From a virus, in the IMG/VR virus record IMGVR_UViG_3300046777_002930, positions 1 to 63,574 of that record: a stretch of 63,574 nt of DNA. One strand, given 5' to 3'. The position numbers and the translations under genes are program-made. Position 1 is the first letter of the stretch; every line of letters begins with the position of its first letter. A model generated the notes under the pieces. It worked only from the letters and a program-made list of their open reading frames with translations. It made no database searches and was not told the origin of the DNA. Of the stretch, positions 7,788 to 16,254 are shown piece after piece.

Positions 7788-8654
7788 TTATACAAAAGTT
7801 TCTATTTTGTCTGAAATATCTTTTTCCGTCAAATTCTGATACCAGATTACGTCTTTAGGTATTTCTATATTTTTGTAATATTCTTTGAAGTAATTCAGTT
7901 CGTTCACATTATATCCCCCCATAGGATATTCAAAATTTTCCATAGTTTCTATGTCAAATGGCTCGTTTAAAGCGAATAACAATCTTTTTATTAATTCTTC
8001 AAAATAAAAAATAGAAGGATGGTTATGAGAAATAAATAAGAGTTTATTTTTCCATTCTTTTTTTAAGAAATCGTTTATAGTTATACAGTTTTCGTATGTT
8101 TTAGAGTTCTCTAATTCTTTTCTTTCATTTTCGTTCACGTATGGATGTTTATGTGACCGAGAACTTTCTGGACATACCTCATTAATAAAATCAATAAATC
8201 TAGGATCATTAGAAATTTTTAAATATGAAATAATTTCAGTTTTGTTTTGTATGTTTCTTTCGGATTTTATATAGCTTATTAAACGTTGTATTGTAGTTGT
8301 ATCGTTTCTATAACAAAGAAGCCTAGAATTTGGAACACAAATTTTTATATTTTTTGAGACATTATCGTGTAAATATTTCGTGTTTAATTCTTTAACGTCT
8401 AGATTAGAGTGATCTTGAAATATAAAAACATCACTTTTTTCTATGTCTGAATGTATAGCGGCGCAAAGAGCGTTTTGTTTTTCTTTATTTAATGGTGACC
8501 ATACCGAATAAACTCCACTTTCTTTTTTCCAAAAAGGCACTAGCCCTATATTTTCACAATTACTTATTTCATATTTATCTGAAAAATGTTTTCTGAAATA
8601 TAATGCAATTGGACCGAGCTGACAATTTCCGTAAAATAAAATTTTCTTTTTCAT
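7788..8654 (-). CDS. WcbI-like capsular polysaccharide protein
   Basis: 288 residues. The N-terminal ILFYGNCQ (residues 5-12) followed by a SGNH-like fold pattern and the central HSDIEKSDVFIFQDH are characteristic of the WcbI family of capsule biosynthesis proteins, thought to act on an acyl or CoA-linked substrate. SHNHPS (about 204-209) is a candidate second active-site block. Four bases after the preceding gene's stop, so in the operon. Confidence 0.65.
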   Translation of the reverse strand: MKKKILFYGNCQLGPIALYFRKHFSDKYEISNCENIGLVPFWKKESGVYSVWSPLNKEKQNALCAAIHSDIEKSDVFIFQDHSNLDVKELNTKYLHDNVSKNIKICVPNSRLLCYRNDTTTIQRLISYIKSERNIQNKTEIISYLKISNDPRFIDFINEVCPESSRSHKHPYVNENERKELENSKTYENCITINDFLKKEWKNKLLFISHNHPSIFYFEELIKRLLFALNEPFDIETMENFEYPMGGYNVNELNYFKEYYKNIEIPKDVIWYQNLTEKDISDKIETFV

Positions 8655-8657
8655 GTT

Positions 8658-9503
8658 TTATACTATCATAATATTTTTTATTACTTCTTTAATTAATAAT
8701 ATTCTCAAATCATCACTTGACATCTCCTTTAATTCAGGAAAGTTGTCTTTAGATTCTTTTACAGACCTGTGAGCAAAATGAAATAAACTACAATCTTTCA
8801 TTTCAGGGTTTCCTCGTTCATATAATCTAACGTATTTTCTTGCTGGACAAATATTATAATTTAATTGTTCGTGGTTTAATACTAAAAATTCTTGATCGTG
8901 ATAATTAGTAAATTTTTCTGCTTGGTATGCGTCTTTAATAATTTCTTTGTTTGAAATGGTATATGAAATTATGTCTTTACAAAACGATAAAAAATTTTCT
9001 GACGTTCCGTATGCAAGACACGGACAATAACGATCCATAAAAGATAACTCGTTATATGGTTCATTTATTTGAACGATGCTAAAATTTCTATTTATAACGT
9101 CGTAATCAGATACGAGAAAGGGTTCGACGCCTGATTGATTTGAATAAGCAAGCCATCTTAGGTAACATGATAATCCATAGCGTTTTATATCATTACCTGT
9201 TATATCTAAATGTATTTGTTTAATTTTATTTACGAATTCATCATAATATGGATTTTTTTTAGAATCTTCTAAAGATAGCACAATTGCATCAAACCCATTT
9301 ACTTCCCAACTTTCCTTCCATAGTTTAATCAATTCATCTTGGTTTTTAAAATTTATATTTTCGTAATAAGTGTATATTTTCATTCTTGTTTTAACATACT
9401 TTGATTTTTCTCCATATACACGTTCAAACTCCTCTGGACAAAAGGTTTCCATTTCACTTTTTATACAGTCTTGTATATATTGTTCATGCTCTTCTTGTGT
9501 CAT
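8658..9503 (-). CDS. glycosyltransferase-like protein, paralogue of the 659-aa protein C-terminus
   Basis: 281 residues from the ATG at 9503; a longer reading needs a TTG and overlaps the previous gene by 41 bp. KIYTYYENINFKNQDELIKL, SCYLRWLAY, the SDYD acidic motif (LVSDYDVIN), FMDRYCPCLAYGT and YHDQEFL all recur in the C-terminal third of the protein at 10383-12362. The SDYD could be a metal/nucleotide-sugar DXD-type motif. Likely a glycosyltransferase with GT-A character; acceptor unknown. Confidence 0.6.
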   Translation of the reverse strand: MTQEEHEQYIQDCIKSEMETFCPEEFERVYGEKSKYVKTRMKIYTYYENINFKNQDELIKLWKESWEVNGFDAIVLSLEDSKKNPYYDEFVNKIKQIHLDITGNDIKRYGLSCYLRWLAYSNQSGVEPFLVSDYDVINRNFSIVQINEPYNELSFMDRYCPCLAYGTSENFLSFCKDIISYTISNKEIIKDAYQAEKFTNYHDQEFLVLNHEQLNYNICPARKYVRLYERGNPEMKDCSLFHFAHRSVKESKDNFPELKEMSSDDLRILLIKEVIKNIMIV

Positions 9504-9516
9504 AGAATTATTTGCT

Positions 9517-10386
9517 TTATATATTAAAAATATACTTTTTATAAAGTCTTCTATCAAGTTCAGTTCTTCTTAAAAAAGTCGTTTTTGTTTCTTCATTTAA
9601 TTTATTGTAATCAAATCTTTCTTTAACAGTAGAATTTTTATTAATATCAGTATCTTTACTTGGAACAATGCTCTGATCAATGCCGTAACATTCATTAAAT
9701 ATTTTGTTAAACAAATTATCTACGTTGGTGATATCGGATATTTGAAATTTATCTAACACTTGACACGCCTCATCAAATTTAAATTCATCAATACTCTCAT
9801 AGTCTGAGGTTTTTGTTAACGCTCTTATCAGCCAACTATCTTCCAATTGATAACTCTTTATATACTCCTCAAAAGTATTTGATTTAATAGAGTTGTGTGT
9901 TTGTTCGTGTTTAGAATTGTCACTGTTTATATAGTTATATAAAGATTCAGTTCTATCGTAAATATTTCTAAAAACGGTATAAAAGACAGGCGTACCACCT
10001 ATCGATTGCAACATGTCTTCCCAAAAATTTTCTTTTAATAAATATACACCACGACCTTCTACGATTAAAGAAAAAATTTGAATTTTTTTGTTTTTTAATT
10101 CAGTTAAAAACGACTTTACGTTAACATAATTACAATATTTATCTGTTTCATGTTGTCTAAAATTCTCGTTGCTGTTTGTTATTCCTTCTGGATCGTAAGC
10201 AAATACTGTGGCTATTTGTTGTTTATCCTCGTTTTGCAATAAAATTCTACGCAAGGCTAAATTCCAGTTTTTTTTATTGTTCCAACTATTACTAATTGCA
10301 TAATAACGAAACAGCTTCATCGTCCAGCTTAAAACGTAAGTCCCTGCATTTTTAGGAATATGAAGAAATACAGGAATTTTATTCAT
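9517..10386 (-). CDS. sulfotransferase family protein
   Basis: 289 residues. PVFLHIPKNAGTYVLSW at the N terminus is the 5'-phosphosulfate-binding loop (HIPK-x-G-T) of PAPS-dependent carbohydrate sulfotransferases; VFRNIYDRTESLYNY (about 140) fits the 3'-phosphate-binding FR-x-P-x-R-x3-S-x-Y region. The ATG at 10386 overlaps the upstream stop as ATGA, and is preferred over an upstream in-frame codon. Predicted to transfer sulfate to a sugar of the phage-directed glycan. Confidence 0.75.
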   Translation of the reverse strand: MNKIPVFLHIPKNAGTYVLSWTMKLFRYYAISNSWNNKKNWNLALRRILLQNEDKQQIATVFAYDPEGITNSNENFRQHETDKYCNYVNVKSFLTELKNKKIQIFSLIVEGRGVYLLKENFWEDMLQSIGGTPVFYTVFRNIYDRTESLYNYINSDNSKHEQTHNSIKSNTFEEYIKSYQLEDSWLIRALTKTSDYESIDEFKFDEACQVLDKFQISDITNVDNLFNKIFNECYGIDQSIVPSKDTDINKNSTVKERFDYNKLNEETKTTFLRRTELDRRLYKKYIFNI

Positions 10387-12362
10387 AAATCTAATTTTTC
10401 TTGGCAAATACGTTTAACTATTTCGATTTTTGACATATTGGGATTATATTTTTTACAAAAAGAATAGCTAAAATGGATTAATTCAAAAACTTTTATATTT
10501 TCATTAAATTTATCTGCAATTCTTGTTTTATCTCTCGTCATTTTAACATTATATTGCTCTATAAATCTATCCGATGCCGGAGACAGGTTTGGCATGAAAT
10601 TGTATGTTAAAAATTGTTGATCATGGTAATGTGGTTTTACATTTCCGCTTAACGCTTCTGCTCGTTGCTGAGTTACCTTAATAAAAGCATAACACAAATC
10701 TTTAAATTGCTTTGGTGTACCACTAGCAAGACGAGGACAATCAGCGTCCATAAAATGAAGCTTATCGATGGGTAGTGCTTTTTTAAATTTATTATTAATT
10801 AAATCATAATCACTAACATAAAACAGCTCTTCCTCCTGAATTGAAAAAGCAAGCCATCTCAAATAAGAATCTAAACCAGCATTAGAAATTGGTTTTTCCA
10901 TTATCTTTAAATGAAGTTTTTCTAAATTTTTTATGAATTCTTGATAATAAGGATGAGCTTCGGCGTGAGATTTATTCAACACTACAGCTTCAAAACCTTG
11001 ACGCTCCCAGCTTTTTTTCCACAAATCGATTATTTTACATTGATCTTTATCATTTATATTTTCTTGGTAAGTATAAATTTTGATTTTTGTTTTGTCTAGA
11101 ATTGCCAACTCTTCATTATCTGATTCGTTTTTATCTATTTTAACTTTGTTCAAAAGTAATCTAGCAAGCGATCCATCATTACAACCGTGAACTACTGCGG
11201 TTTCAGGTCGAATTACGTTATCAAATCTATCTCCATTTGGGCGAAAGTTTTTATCTATTCCTTTCATTCCCAGATTTGTACACCTATAATCTTCTGTTCT
11301 AAAATTATGTTGTATCAATTTTGATTCTGCGCATAAAGGCACCAATTCGGCACTGCACCACATATCAAACGCGATATCCGTTTCGATCACAGACTTCCAC
11401 GAATCGCAAATTAAATCAATATTAGGCGGGTAAATCGCTGTGCCAGCTAAATGAGTTAAGATATTGTCAGCCCTCTGTATCACTCCCAAACAGGGCTTTC
11501 CAAGGTTTTTATATTCTTCTTCTAAAGAATCAATCCAGCCTTCTTGTATTGGAGTTACGTCAAGTTCCATCCAAAACCAAGGCAAGGGATTATTGATGCT
11601 TTTCAAATAGACAATCGTCTGATACCAATAAAAATTAGGCCCATGCGGCCACCCATGCGGACCTTCATCAGCAAAAATATGAATCGAAGATTCTTTAAAG
11701 CAACTGTTTAATCTTTCAAAGACGATATCAGCATATCCTTTATCAGACGGTCTTGATACTACTAATAAATTATGTTTTTTATATGGAGAAAACAAACTTA
11801 CAATATCGCAAAAATCTTCTATTAGTTTTGAATCATGTCTTGAAACTGGAATTACTATTAACATTCCATCTTTTATTGATTTCCAGTATCCTTCTGGGCA
11901 TGACTCGTTAGCCAATCTAATTTTAGCTAACGTTGGGCATCCGCATTTTTTACATTTTCCATTTCCTTTTAAAGCTTGAGAGTCCCAATACTTGCAACCT
12001 TGGCATATTTTTTTCCTAAAATCAATTTCTTTTTCGGTAGCTATTCGTTCTCCAAATTCTACCCATTCGTCAACAATCTTTTTATGCGAAATTAGTCTTT
12101 CTAACTCTATTTCTGGCGTTAATGTTTCTCCAGGTGAAGCTTTTTTGTATTTATTATAGCGAGTTAAAACCTCATTATACATCTGAATATCTTTAGCATT
12201 ATTCTTGCTAAGTCTATTCTTCCAGTAATTTAATAGAGAATTAGGTCTTGAATTAATTTTTTCAAAACCTTTTAATAGCCACTTGTGTCTTTTTTTATGA
12301 CGATCTTGCAGCGTAAGCGCATAAATTATTTTCTCTAATTCTTTTTCACTATATACAAACAT
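10383..12362 (-). CDS. large multidomain glycosyltransferase-like protein with zinc ribbon
   Basis: 659 residues in three parts. About 1-130: basic helical region. About 130-175: a Cys cluster (CQGCKYWDS, CKKCGCP, ESCPEGYW) that should bind zinc. About 180-400: a GT-A-like domain beginning MLIVIPVSRHDSKLI, with WFWMELDVTPI as the acidic motif. About 430-659: the SDYD domain also found alone at 8658-9503, with LDSYLRWLAF, FYVSDYDLIN and YHDQQFLTYN. Two catalytic domains on one chain suggest two sequential sugar additions. Second gene of the operon, 36 bp after the Thr/Pro-repeat protein. Confidence 0.65.
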   Translation of the reverse strand: MFVYSEKELEKIIYALTLQDRHKKRHKWLLKGFEKINSRPNSLLNYWKNRLSKNNAKDIQMYNEVLTRYNKYKKASPGETLTPEIELERLISHKKIVDEWVEFGERIATEKEIDFRKKICQGCKYWDSQALKGNGKCKKCGCPTLAKIRLANESCPEGYWKSIKDGMLIVIPVSRHDSKLIEDFCDIVSLFSPYKKHNLLVVSRPSDKGYADIVFERLNSCFKESSIHIFADEGPHGWPHGPNFYWYQTIVYLKSINNPLPWFWMELDVTPIQEGWIDSLEEEYKNLGKPCLGVIQRADNILTHLAGTAIYPPNIDLICDSWKSVIETDIAFDMWCSAELVPLCAESKLIQHNFRTEDYRCTNLGMKGIDKNFRPNGDRFDNVIRPETAVVHGCNDGSLARLLLNKVKIDKNESDNEELAILDKTKIKIYTYQENINDKDQCKIIDLWKKSWERQGFEAVVLNKSHAEAHPYYQEFIKNLEKLHLKIMEKPISNAGLDSYLRWLAFSIQEEELFYVSDYDLINNKFKKALPIDKLHFMDADCPRLASGTPKQFKDLCYAFIKVTQQRAEALSGNVKPHYHDQQFLTYNFMPNLSPASDRFIEQYNVKMTRDKTRIADKFNENIKVFELIHFSYSFCKKYNPNMSKIEIVKRICQEKLDL

Positions 12363-12398
12363 GTATTTATTTTATGTAATAAATACAATATTTCTATT

Positions 12399-13649
12399 TT
12401 ACCCGATAAAAACCATTTCTTTGTTTAAACCAACTGGGGCTGCTGCCTCTGGATAATCGCAGTACCAACAAGTACTTCCGTCGCTATTTAGCGTTCCTTC
12501 GCAACCTGCTGGACAGATCTGATCACAGGAATTTACGTCAGGATAGCATTGTACATCTGGAACACATCCCCAAACACTATATCCAAGATCTTGACAGGCA
12601 GAACCCGCTGGACAAGAAGCAACTTCATTTACGAACCCAGCTAAAAGACCCCCTCCAGCTGGCGCATTACATTTTACAACACAACAGTTGTTTGCGCACG
12701 CATATCCATCAGGACAGTCATTCAAATAATTCGAGACTGTACAAGGCGTACAAGATGATCCTGGCGGCGTAGGTGTGGTAGAAGGTGTAAAAGTAGGCGT
12801 AGGCGTAGGTGTAGGCGTAGGTGTAGCCGAAGGACTTGGCGTAGAAGTAAAGCATAAAGGTGCTGCCAATTGCCCGCCCTGAGTAGATACATTATATCCA
12901 CAATTACTAATTATATCTAGAGTCCACAGAGTTCCTAGAGTTGGAGCATCAATACAAGTTGATACAGGACTATCGCATACGTTAACATCATTAAAATTAA
13001 GAACTAATGGATTTCCGTTGGTTGATATAAAACCTGTATCTAATACTTGTTGTCCACCAATGCTAACAGTTAGAGCATCTGGAACTTGATATGTTTCAAC
13101 TATTATTACTATATTGCAAGAGCTGCAAGGTGGTGTAGTTTCTGTTGGATTTTCGGTTTCCGTTGGATTTTCGGTTCCAGTTGGATTTTCGGTTTCCGTT
13201 GGATTTTCGGTTTCCGTTGGATTTTCGGTTCCAGTTGGATTTTCAGTCTCGGTTTCGGTTTCGGTTTCGGTTTCGGTTTCCGTAGGAGTTGGCGTCGCAG
13301 TTGGCGTCGCAGTTGGCGTCGCAGTTGGCGTCGCAGTTGGCGTCGCAGTTGGCGTCGCAGTTGGCGTCGCAGTTGGCGTCGCAGTTGGCGTCGGAGTAAA
13401 TGTTGGCGTCGGAGTTGGCGTTTCGTTGCCACCACAATTACTTACGATAGTAACTTCTGTGGAATTAGAACAAGTTCCGGTGGGTGTAACAGTAATTCTT
13501 GTTGCTAAATCATCAACCGTAACATTTACTCCATTTAGAAGTTGTGTTCGTGTTATAGAAGATGGAGACACGGAACCTACATTTGCTGTTAATATAAAGT
13601 TTGGACCTAAGTCTCCACCAAGCTGTAGCGATTTAATTAAAACAACCAT
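12399..13649 (-). CDS. Thr/Pro-repeat virion adhesin, Cys-rich C terminus
   Basis: 416 residues. Residues 1-70 form a domain ([38 protein letters not shown]) shared with the proteins at 41466-41990 and from 63157. Then about 75-118 TPTPT and TATP repeats, about 119-172 TE and [12 protein letters not shown] repeats, a beta-type domain (about 173-270), another TPTP linker (about 278-298) and a Cys-rich end with about 18 cysteines ([28 protein letters not shown]). Built like a stalked adhesin; Thr-rich linkers are typical O-glycosylation targets. First gene of the glycan operon. Confidence 0.75.
   Translation of the reverse strand: MVVLIKSLQLGGDLGPNFILTANVGSVSPSSITRTQLLNGVNVTVDDLATRITVTPTGTCSNSTEVTIVSNCGGNETPTPTPTFTPTPTATPTATPTATPTATPTATPTATPTATPTATPTPTETETETETETETENPTGTENPTETENPTETENPTGTENPTETENPTETTPPCSSCNIVIIVETYQVPDALTVSIGGQQVLDTGFISTNGNPLVLNFNDVNVCDSPVSTCIDAPTLGTLWTLDIISNCGYNVSTQGGQLAAPLCFTSTPSPSATPTPTPTPTPTFTPSTTPTPPGSSCTPCTVSNYLNDCPDGYACANNCCVVKCNAPAGGGLLAGFVNEVASCPAGSACQDLGYSVWGCVPDVQCYPDVNSCDQICPAGCEGTLNSDGSTCWYCDYPEAAAPVGLNKEMVFIG
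13133..13400 (-). repeat. in-frame tandem repeats coding Thr/Pro/Glu stalk
   Basis: Three adjoining coding arrays: 18 bp units (GGATTTTCGGTTTCCGTT type, 6-residue [12 protein letters not shown]), 6 bp units (GGTTTC, TE) and 12 bp units (GTTGGCGTCGCA, TATP). Near-identical units imply recent expansion and copy-number variability. Not CRISPR: no spacers, all in frame. Confidence 0.9.
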
Positions 13650-13650
13650 A

Positions 13651-13670
13651 TTATTTAACTATATACACAC
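13651..13670 (-). promoter_or_regulatory. GTGTA/TATA late-type promoter of the glycan operon
   Basis: Minus strand GTGTGTATATAGTTAAATAA just before the ATG at 13649. The stretch GTGTATATA-N3-AAATAATAT is almost the same as that before the paralogous adhesin at 63157, so two distant paralogues share their promoter. Confidence 0.5.
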
Positions 13671-14417
13671 TTACAAAGAAAAATAACCAGTCTTTTATAT
13701 ATTTCTATATATTTTTTCTTTTTCTTTTATATATATAAAGCCTCATTTCTATATATATTAAAGGATCTATTTGTATAAATAAAAAAAATCCAGCGCGGCT
13801 TTAAGTTTTTTAAAAATTTTTTACATTTTGACGCACCTTAATTGCACAATTCAAGCACCTTCTTTTTACCCTATATTCTAATGGCTTTTTAATTAATTTT
13901 TAATGACCTTTTGAATAGATAAAATATACCCCCCTGTACGTAGGGAAAACAACAAAAAATGAATAGATAATAAATAATAGGAAATAACATCTATAAACAA
14001 CACTAAAATAAAGAAGAAAATACTATAAGGGATAATAAGGAATAAAGGAAATAAAGGATATAGAATAATGTATTGGTGTGAATAATAAAAAATGATTAAT
14101 AATATTTCGATTTATATAATTTTAAATAAAGTCAAGCAAAAAATAATTTTATACAAAATAAATATTATCTAATCCTATCTATTTTCTTCTTTCTACTATA
14201 GTAAAAACGTGATAAAGTAATGTGGGCGGGCTGTCATAGCCCAATAAATACGAATAAAAATGAATTAAAATTAAAAACCTGGCGCGGAAAATGAACTTTT
14301 TCACTAGGGCCGATACGGCCTGAGCCCGCAAACTCTATAAAAACATAATAAAAATTAATTAAATTGAATTAAAATTGTATTTTTTAAATTAAAATTAATT
14401 AAATATACTTTCCACTT
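13671..14417. other. divergent AT-rich intergenic region, no gene seen
   Basis: About 750 bp between the leftward glycan operon and the rightward units. Many TTAATT/AATTAAAA tracts, a C-run with GTACGTAGGG nearby (about 13930-13945) and GGGCCGATACGGCC (about 14308). No open frame with coding character and no strong promoter found. Could hold a replication origin or regulatory sites, but nothing proves it. Confidence 0.5.
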
Positions 14418-14450
14418 GATTTGCGAATCAAAAAGCGCCAAATAATATTA
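14418..14450. repeat. TATTTGCGAA...CCAAATAATA repeat, copy 1
   Basis: GATTTGCGAA, short spacer, GCGCCAAATAATATTA: an imperfect dyad (ATTTG...CAAAT). Four more copies lie at 14532-14565 and 16252-16381. Directly precedes tRNA-Thr. Confidence 0.6.
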
Positions 14451-14453
14451 TGG

Positions 14454-14528
14454 GCCGGCATAGCTCAGTGGTAGAGCAACGGTTTTGTAAACCGTCGGTC
14501 CTCGGTTCGAACCCGAGTGTCGGCTCCA
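14454..14528 (+). tRNA. tRNA-Thr(TGT)
   Basis: Acceptor GCCGGCA (14454-14460) with TGTCGGC (14518-14524), D stem GCTC/GAGC, anticodon stem ACGGT/ACCGT with loop TTTGTAA (anticodon TGT), T arm CTCGG-TTCGAAC-CCGAG, T73 and encoded CCA. Canonical in every position checked. Confidence 0.95.
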
Positions 14529-14531
14529 TCT

Positions 14532-14565
14532 CGTATTTGCGAAAGCAAAACTGCCAAATAATGTG
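14532..14565. repeat. TATTTGCGAA...CCAAATAATA repeat, copy 2
   Basis: CGTATTTGCGAAAGC, short spacer, TGCCAAATAATG directly after tRNA-Thr, so the tRNA is bracketed by two copies. Confidence 0.6.
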
Positions 14566-14594
14566 TAATAAAAAATAATTAAATTAAAATTAAT

Positions 14595-14774
14595 ATGTCA
14601 TCTATTCTTCTTGTCTATATGTATAGGGTGTTGGCTTATTTTTTCTATTACATTGGGGACATAGCATCCAGGATTCCAACTGAATGGTCGTACTATATCT
14701 ACCAGATCGCAATGAGGGAGTCAATCAAGTATGATGACATGAGTGGGCAGAATATCTGGAAAGAAGTAGAATAA
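14595..14774 (+). CDS. small hypothetical membrane-associated protein
   Basis: 59 residues, ATG to TAA. The first half is hydrophobic and aromatic (ILLVYMYRVLAYFFYYIG), the second half polar (REsIKYDDMSGQNIWKEVE). Mixed codon use and higher GC than the surrounding spacer argue that it is real. No strong SD. Function unknown. Confidence 0.6.
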   Translation: MSSILLVYMYRVLAYFFYYIGDIASRIPTEWSYYIYQIAMRESIKYDDMSGQNIWKEVE

Positions 14775-14790
14775 AAAATCAAAAAATACC

Positions 14791-14819
14791 TTGCAATATA
14801 ATAAAAGATTTTGCATAAT
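14791..14819 (+). promoter_or_regulatory. sigma70-type promoter of the C39-like peptidase gene
   Basis: TTGCAA (14791-14796), 17 bp, CATAAT (14814-14819). Predicted start near 14826, giving a leader of about 50 nt, unlike the leaderless units. Confidence 0.6.
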
Positions 14820-14820
14820 C

Positions 14821-14838
14821 TTATCTGAAGTCAGATAA
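14821..14838 (+). promoter_or_regulatory. perfect 8+8 bp dyad at the transcription start
   Basis: TTATCTGA-AG-TCAGATAA lies immediately after the -10 box and covers the expected start site. The position suggests an operator for a dimeric repressor, or a 5' mRNA hairpin. Confidence 0.5.
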
Positions 14839-14877
14839 ACAAAAACAATAATAACCAACAATAACCAATATACCAAA

Positions 14878-15561
14878 ATGAAATACCATAATAAAATTGC
14901 AAAAAATATTGTAGTTACAGCGATTGCAGCAGTATCGCTTTTCGGATCTAGCCTGAGCGCTCAGTTTGCAGGCAGCGTAATGCCGACTGTAATCGTGCCG
15001 GGCGGAGCGTCGCAAGTCAAGCCTCCGATCCTGTTGCCCAACCCGAACGATCGGGTAATTATTAATATTAATCATCAGAGGCAAGAATCAATGCTGTGCT
15101 TGCCTACCTGCGCATCAATGATGCTGAATAAATTCGGATGGAATTATCCGCCGCGTCAAATCAAATTGGCAACAATGAAGTTGCCATACTATGGTCCAAA
15201 TACTCCATTTAAATACTGGACAAGTACCTCGTCTCAAGATATCATGTCTGCACTAAATTATCTTGGAATTAAATCTTGGCGAAGCTCTCATTATCTTAAC
15301 AATGATTCAGATTTCAATCGCGGCTTTGACCATATCAAAGCCTCCCTGAAAATGGGTTATCCAGTAATGGTTATTATTAGACCATCCGGAGGTTATTTGC
15401 ATGCCGTAGTAGTTAATGGTTTTGATGAATCTAAAAAAATTATTCACATAACAGATCCAGGCACCACTTTTAACAAAGGAGCAGCAACATATTCATATAG
15501 TCTTTTTAAAGCCATCTGGAGAAATACCTCTAACAATAGAACAGCAATCTTCATGTACTAA
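14878..15561 (+). CDS. secreted C39-like cysteine peptidase
   Basis: 227 residues. N-terminal signal peptide: basic start, hydrophobic core IVVTAIAAVSLFGSSLSA with an A-Q cleavage site near residue 28. The mature part has HQRQESMLCLPTCASMML (catalytic Cys about 76, oxyanion Gln before it), GGYLHAVVVNGFDE (catalytic His about 178) and HITDPG (Asp about 195), the order of papain-like Peptidase_C39_2 domains. Such a phage protein would act in the periplasm or outside the cell; its substrate is unknown. Own promoter; a small secreted protein follows. Confidence 0.8.
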   Translation: MKYHNKIAKNIVVTAIAAVSLFGSSLSAQFAGSVMPTVIVPGGASQVKPPILLPNPNDRVIININHQRQESMLCLPTCASMMLNKFGWNYPPRQIKLATMKLPYYGPNTPFKYWTSTSSQDIMSALNYLGIKSWRSSHYLNNDSDFNRGFDHIKASLKMGYPVMVIIRPSGGYLHAVVVNGFDESKKIIHITDPGTTFNKGAATYSYSLFKAIWRNTSNNRTAIFMY

Positions 15562-15572
15562 AGAATACATTA

Positions 15573-15601
15573 TTGACAATAATAAAAAAATAACCTAATA
15601 T
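15573..15601 (+). promoter_or_regulatory. sigma70-type promoter, leaderless start
   Basis: TTGACA (15573-15578), 17 bp, TAATAT (15596-15601). The ATG at 15608 begins 6 nt later. Confidence 0.65.
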
Positions 15602-15607
15602 AATAAT

Positions 15608-15877
15608 ATGAAAAAGATTATCACTACTACAATTCTTACTACTGTATTGTTTTATTGTGGGTCTGCTTTCTCTAGGGATTATAGTTATACTACTACCAAA
15701 CTAGGTAATGGGTATAATAAAGGAGACGCGCTTGCTACAGCTCTTCTTCAAATGCCATATGGTGCACAGGTAAAAAAGGTTGACTTTAATGGATACTCAG
15801 TGCGCCAATGTGTCCCTGGCGCAGGGTATGTACAAGTATACGGAAGTTACAAGTGTAAGGTAACTTATACTAAATAA
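15608..15877 (+). CDS. small secreted protein
   Basis: 89 residues. Signal peptide KKIITTTILTTVLFYCGSAF with likely cleavage near residue 22. The mature part is about 65 residues with two Cys (RQCVPG, YKCKVTYTK) that could form a disulfide in the periplasm. Neighbour of the secreted peptidase, but with its own promoter; a partner, substrate or inhibitor of it is only a guess. Confidence 0.7.
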   Translation: MKKIITTTILTTVLFYCGSAFSRDYSYTTTKLGNGYNKGDALATALLQMPYGAQVKKVDFNGYSVRQCVPGAGYVQVYGSYKCKVTYTK

Positions 15878-15882
15878 TTTTG

Positions 15883-15999
15883 ATGATCAGCGCCTTTATC
15901 TGCGGCGGTGGCGAGTTTGGTTGGTACAGCAGTGTGGTAGCTGTTGTATATGGTTACTCGCTACGTGGGGCGGGGTGGTAGCCGACCCCACCTGATCAT
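15883..15999 (+). ncRNA. cloverleaf-like structured RNA candidate
   Basis: The 117 nt fold as a closed four-way junction with no linkers. P1 ATGATCAG (15883-15890) with CTGATCAT (15992-15999). Arm A CGCC/GGCG (15891-15907). Arm B GTGGCGAGT/ACTCGCTAC (15908-15964) with an inner ACAGC/GCTGT stem. Arm C GTGGGG/CCCCAC (15965-15991). Much more GC-rich than its flanks. It lies between two short genes and may be a stable RNA, a 3' end structure or a cis-regulator of the gene at 16012. It matches no family I can name. Confidence 0.55.
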
Positions 16000-16011
16000 T
16001 CTTTTCTCTTT

Positions 16012-16254
16012 ATGAACAACAATGGCTCAGAAACCTCTAACTGGACAAACATTCATCCAGAGCTTACAAATAAAGAAGACAAATACAATCTTAAAAAAGA
16101 GTTAACTGAATTCTATAATAGCTTTAAAGATAGAGAAGGTATTTGTGATTTTGTAGATGATAAGAGTCCAGAAGAAGTAAAGTATTATTGGGATATAGTA
16201 GAACTCTGTAGGGATATTAAAAAGAGGATGGAGTCTATTTATGAAAAGCCTTAA
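16012..16254 (+). CDS. hypothetical acidic protein
   Basis: 80 residues, highly charged, predicted helical (KKELTEFYNSF, YYWDIVELCRDIKKRMES). Starts 12 nt after the structured RNA candidate, so its expression may depend on it. No motif recognised. Confidence 0.65.
   Translation: MNNNGSETSNWTNIHPELTNKEDKYNLKKELTEFYNSFKDREGICDFVDDKSPEEVKYYWDIVELCRDIKKRMESIYEKP

Noticed and set aside
13133-13400. Looks like a CRISPR array
   Set aside because: Units are 6, 12 and 18 bp, contiguous without spacers and in frame. The arrays at 41572-41697 and 63410-63574 are rejected for the same reason. No cas genes.
13086-13686. Several long open frames on both strands across the adhesin repeats
   Set aside because: They are products of the short tandem repeats read in other frames (poly [16 protein letters not shown] and similar). 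The frame on the minus strand with the conserved N-terminal domain is the real one.
15883-15999. Cloverleaf RNA as a tRNA or tmRNA
   Set aside because: No TTC-x-A T loop, no 3' CCA and arms of the wrong length; kept as an unassigned structured RNA.
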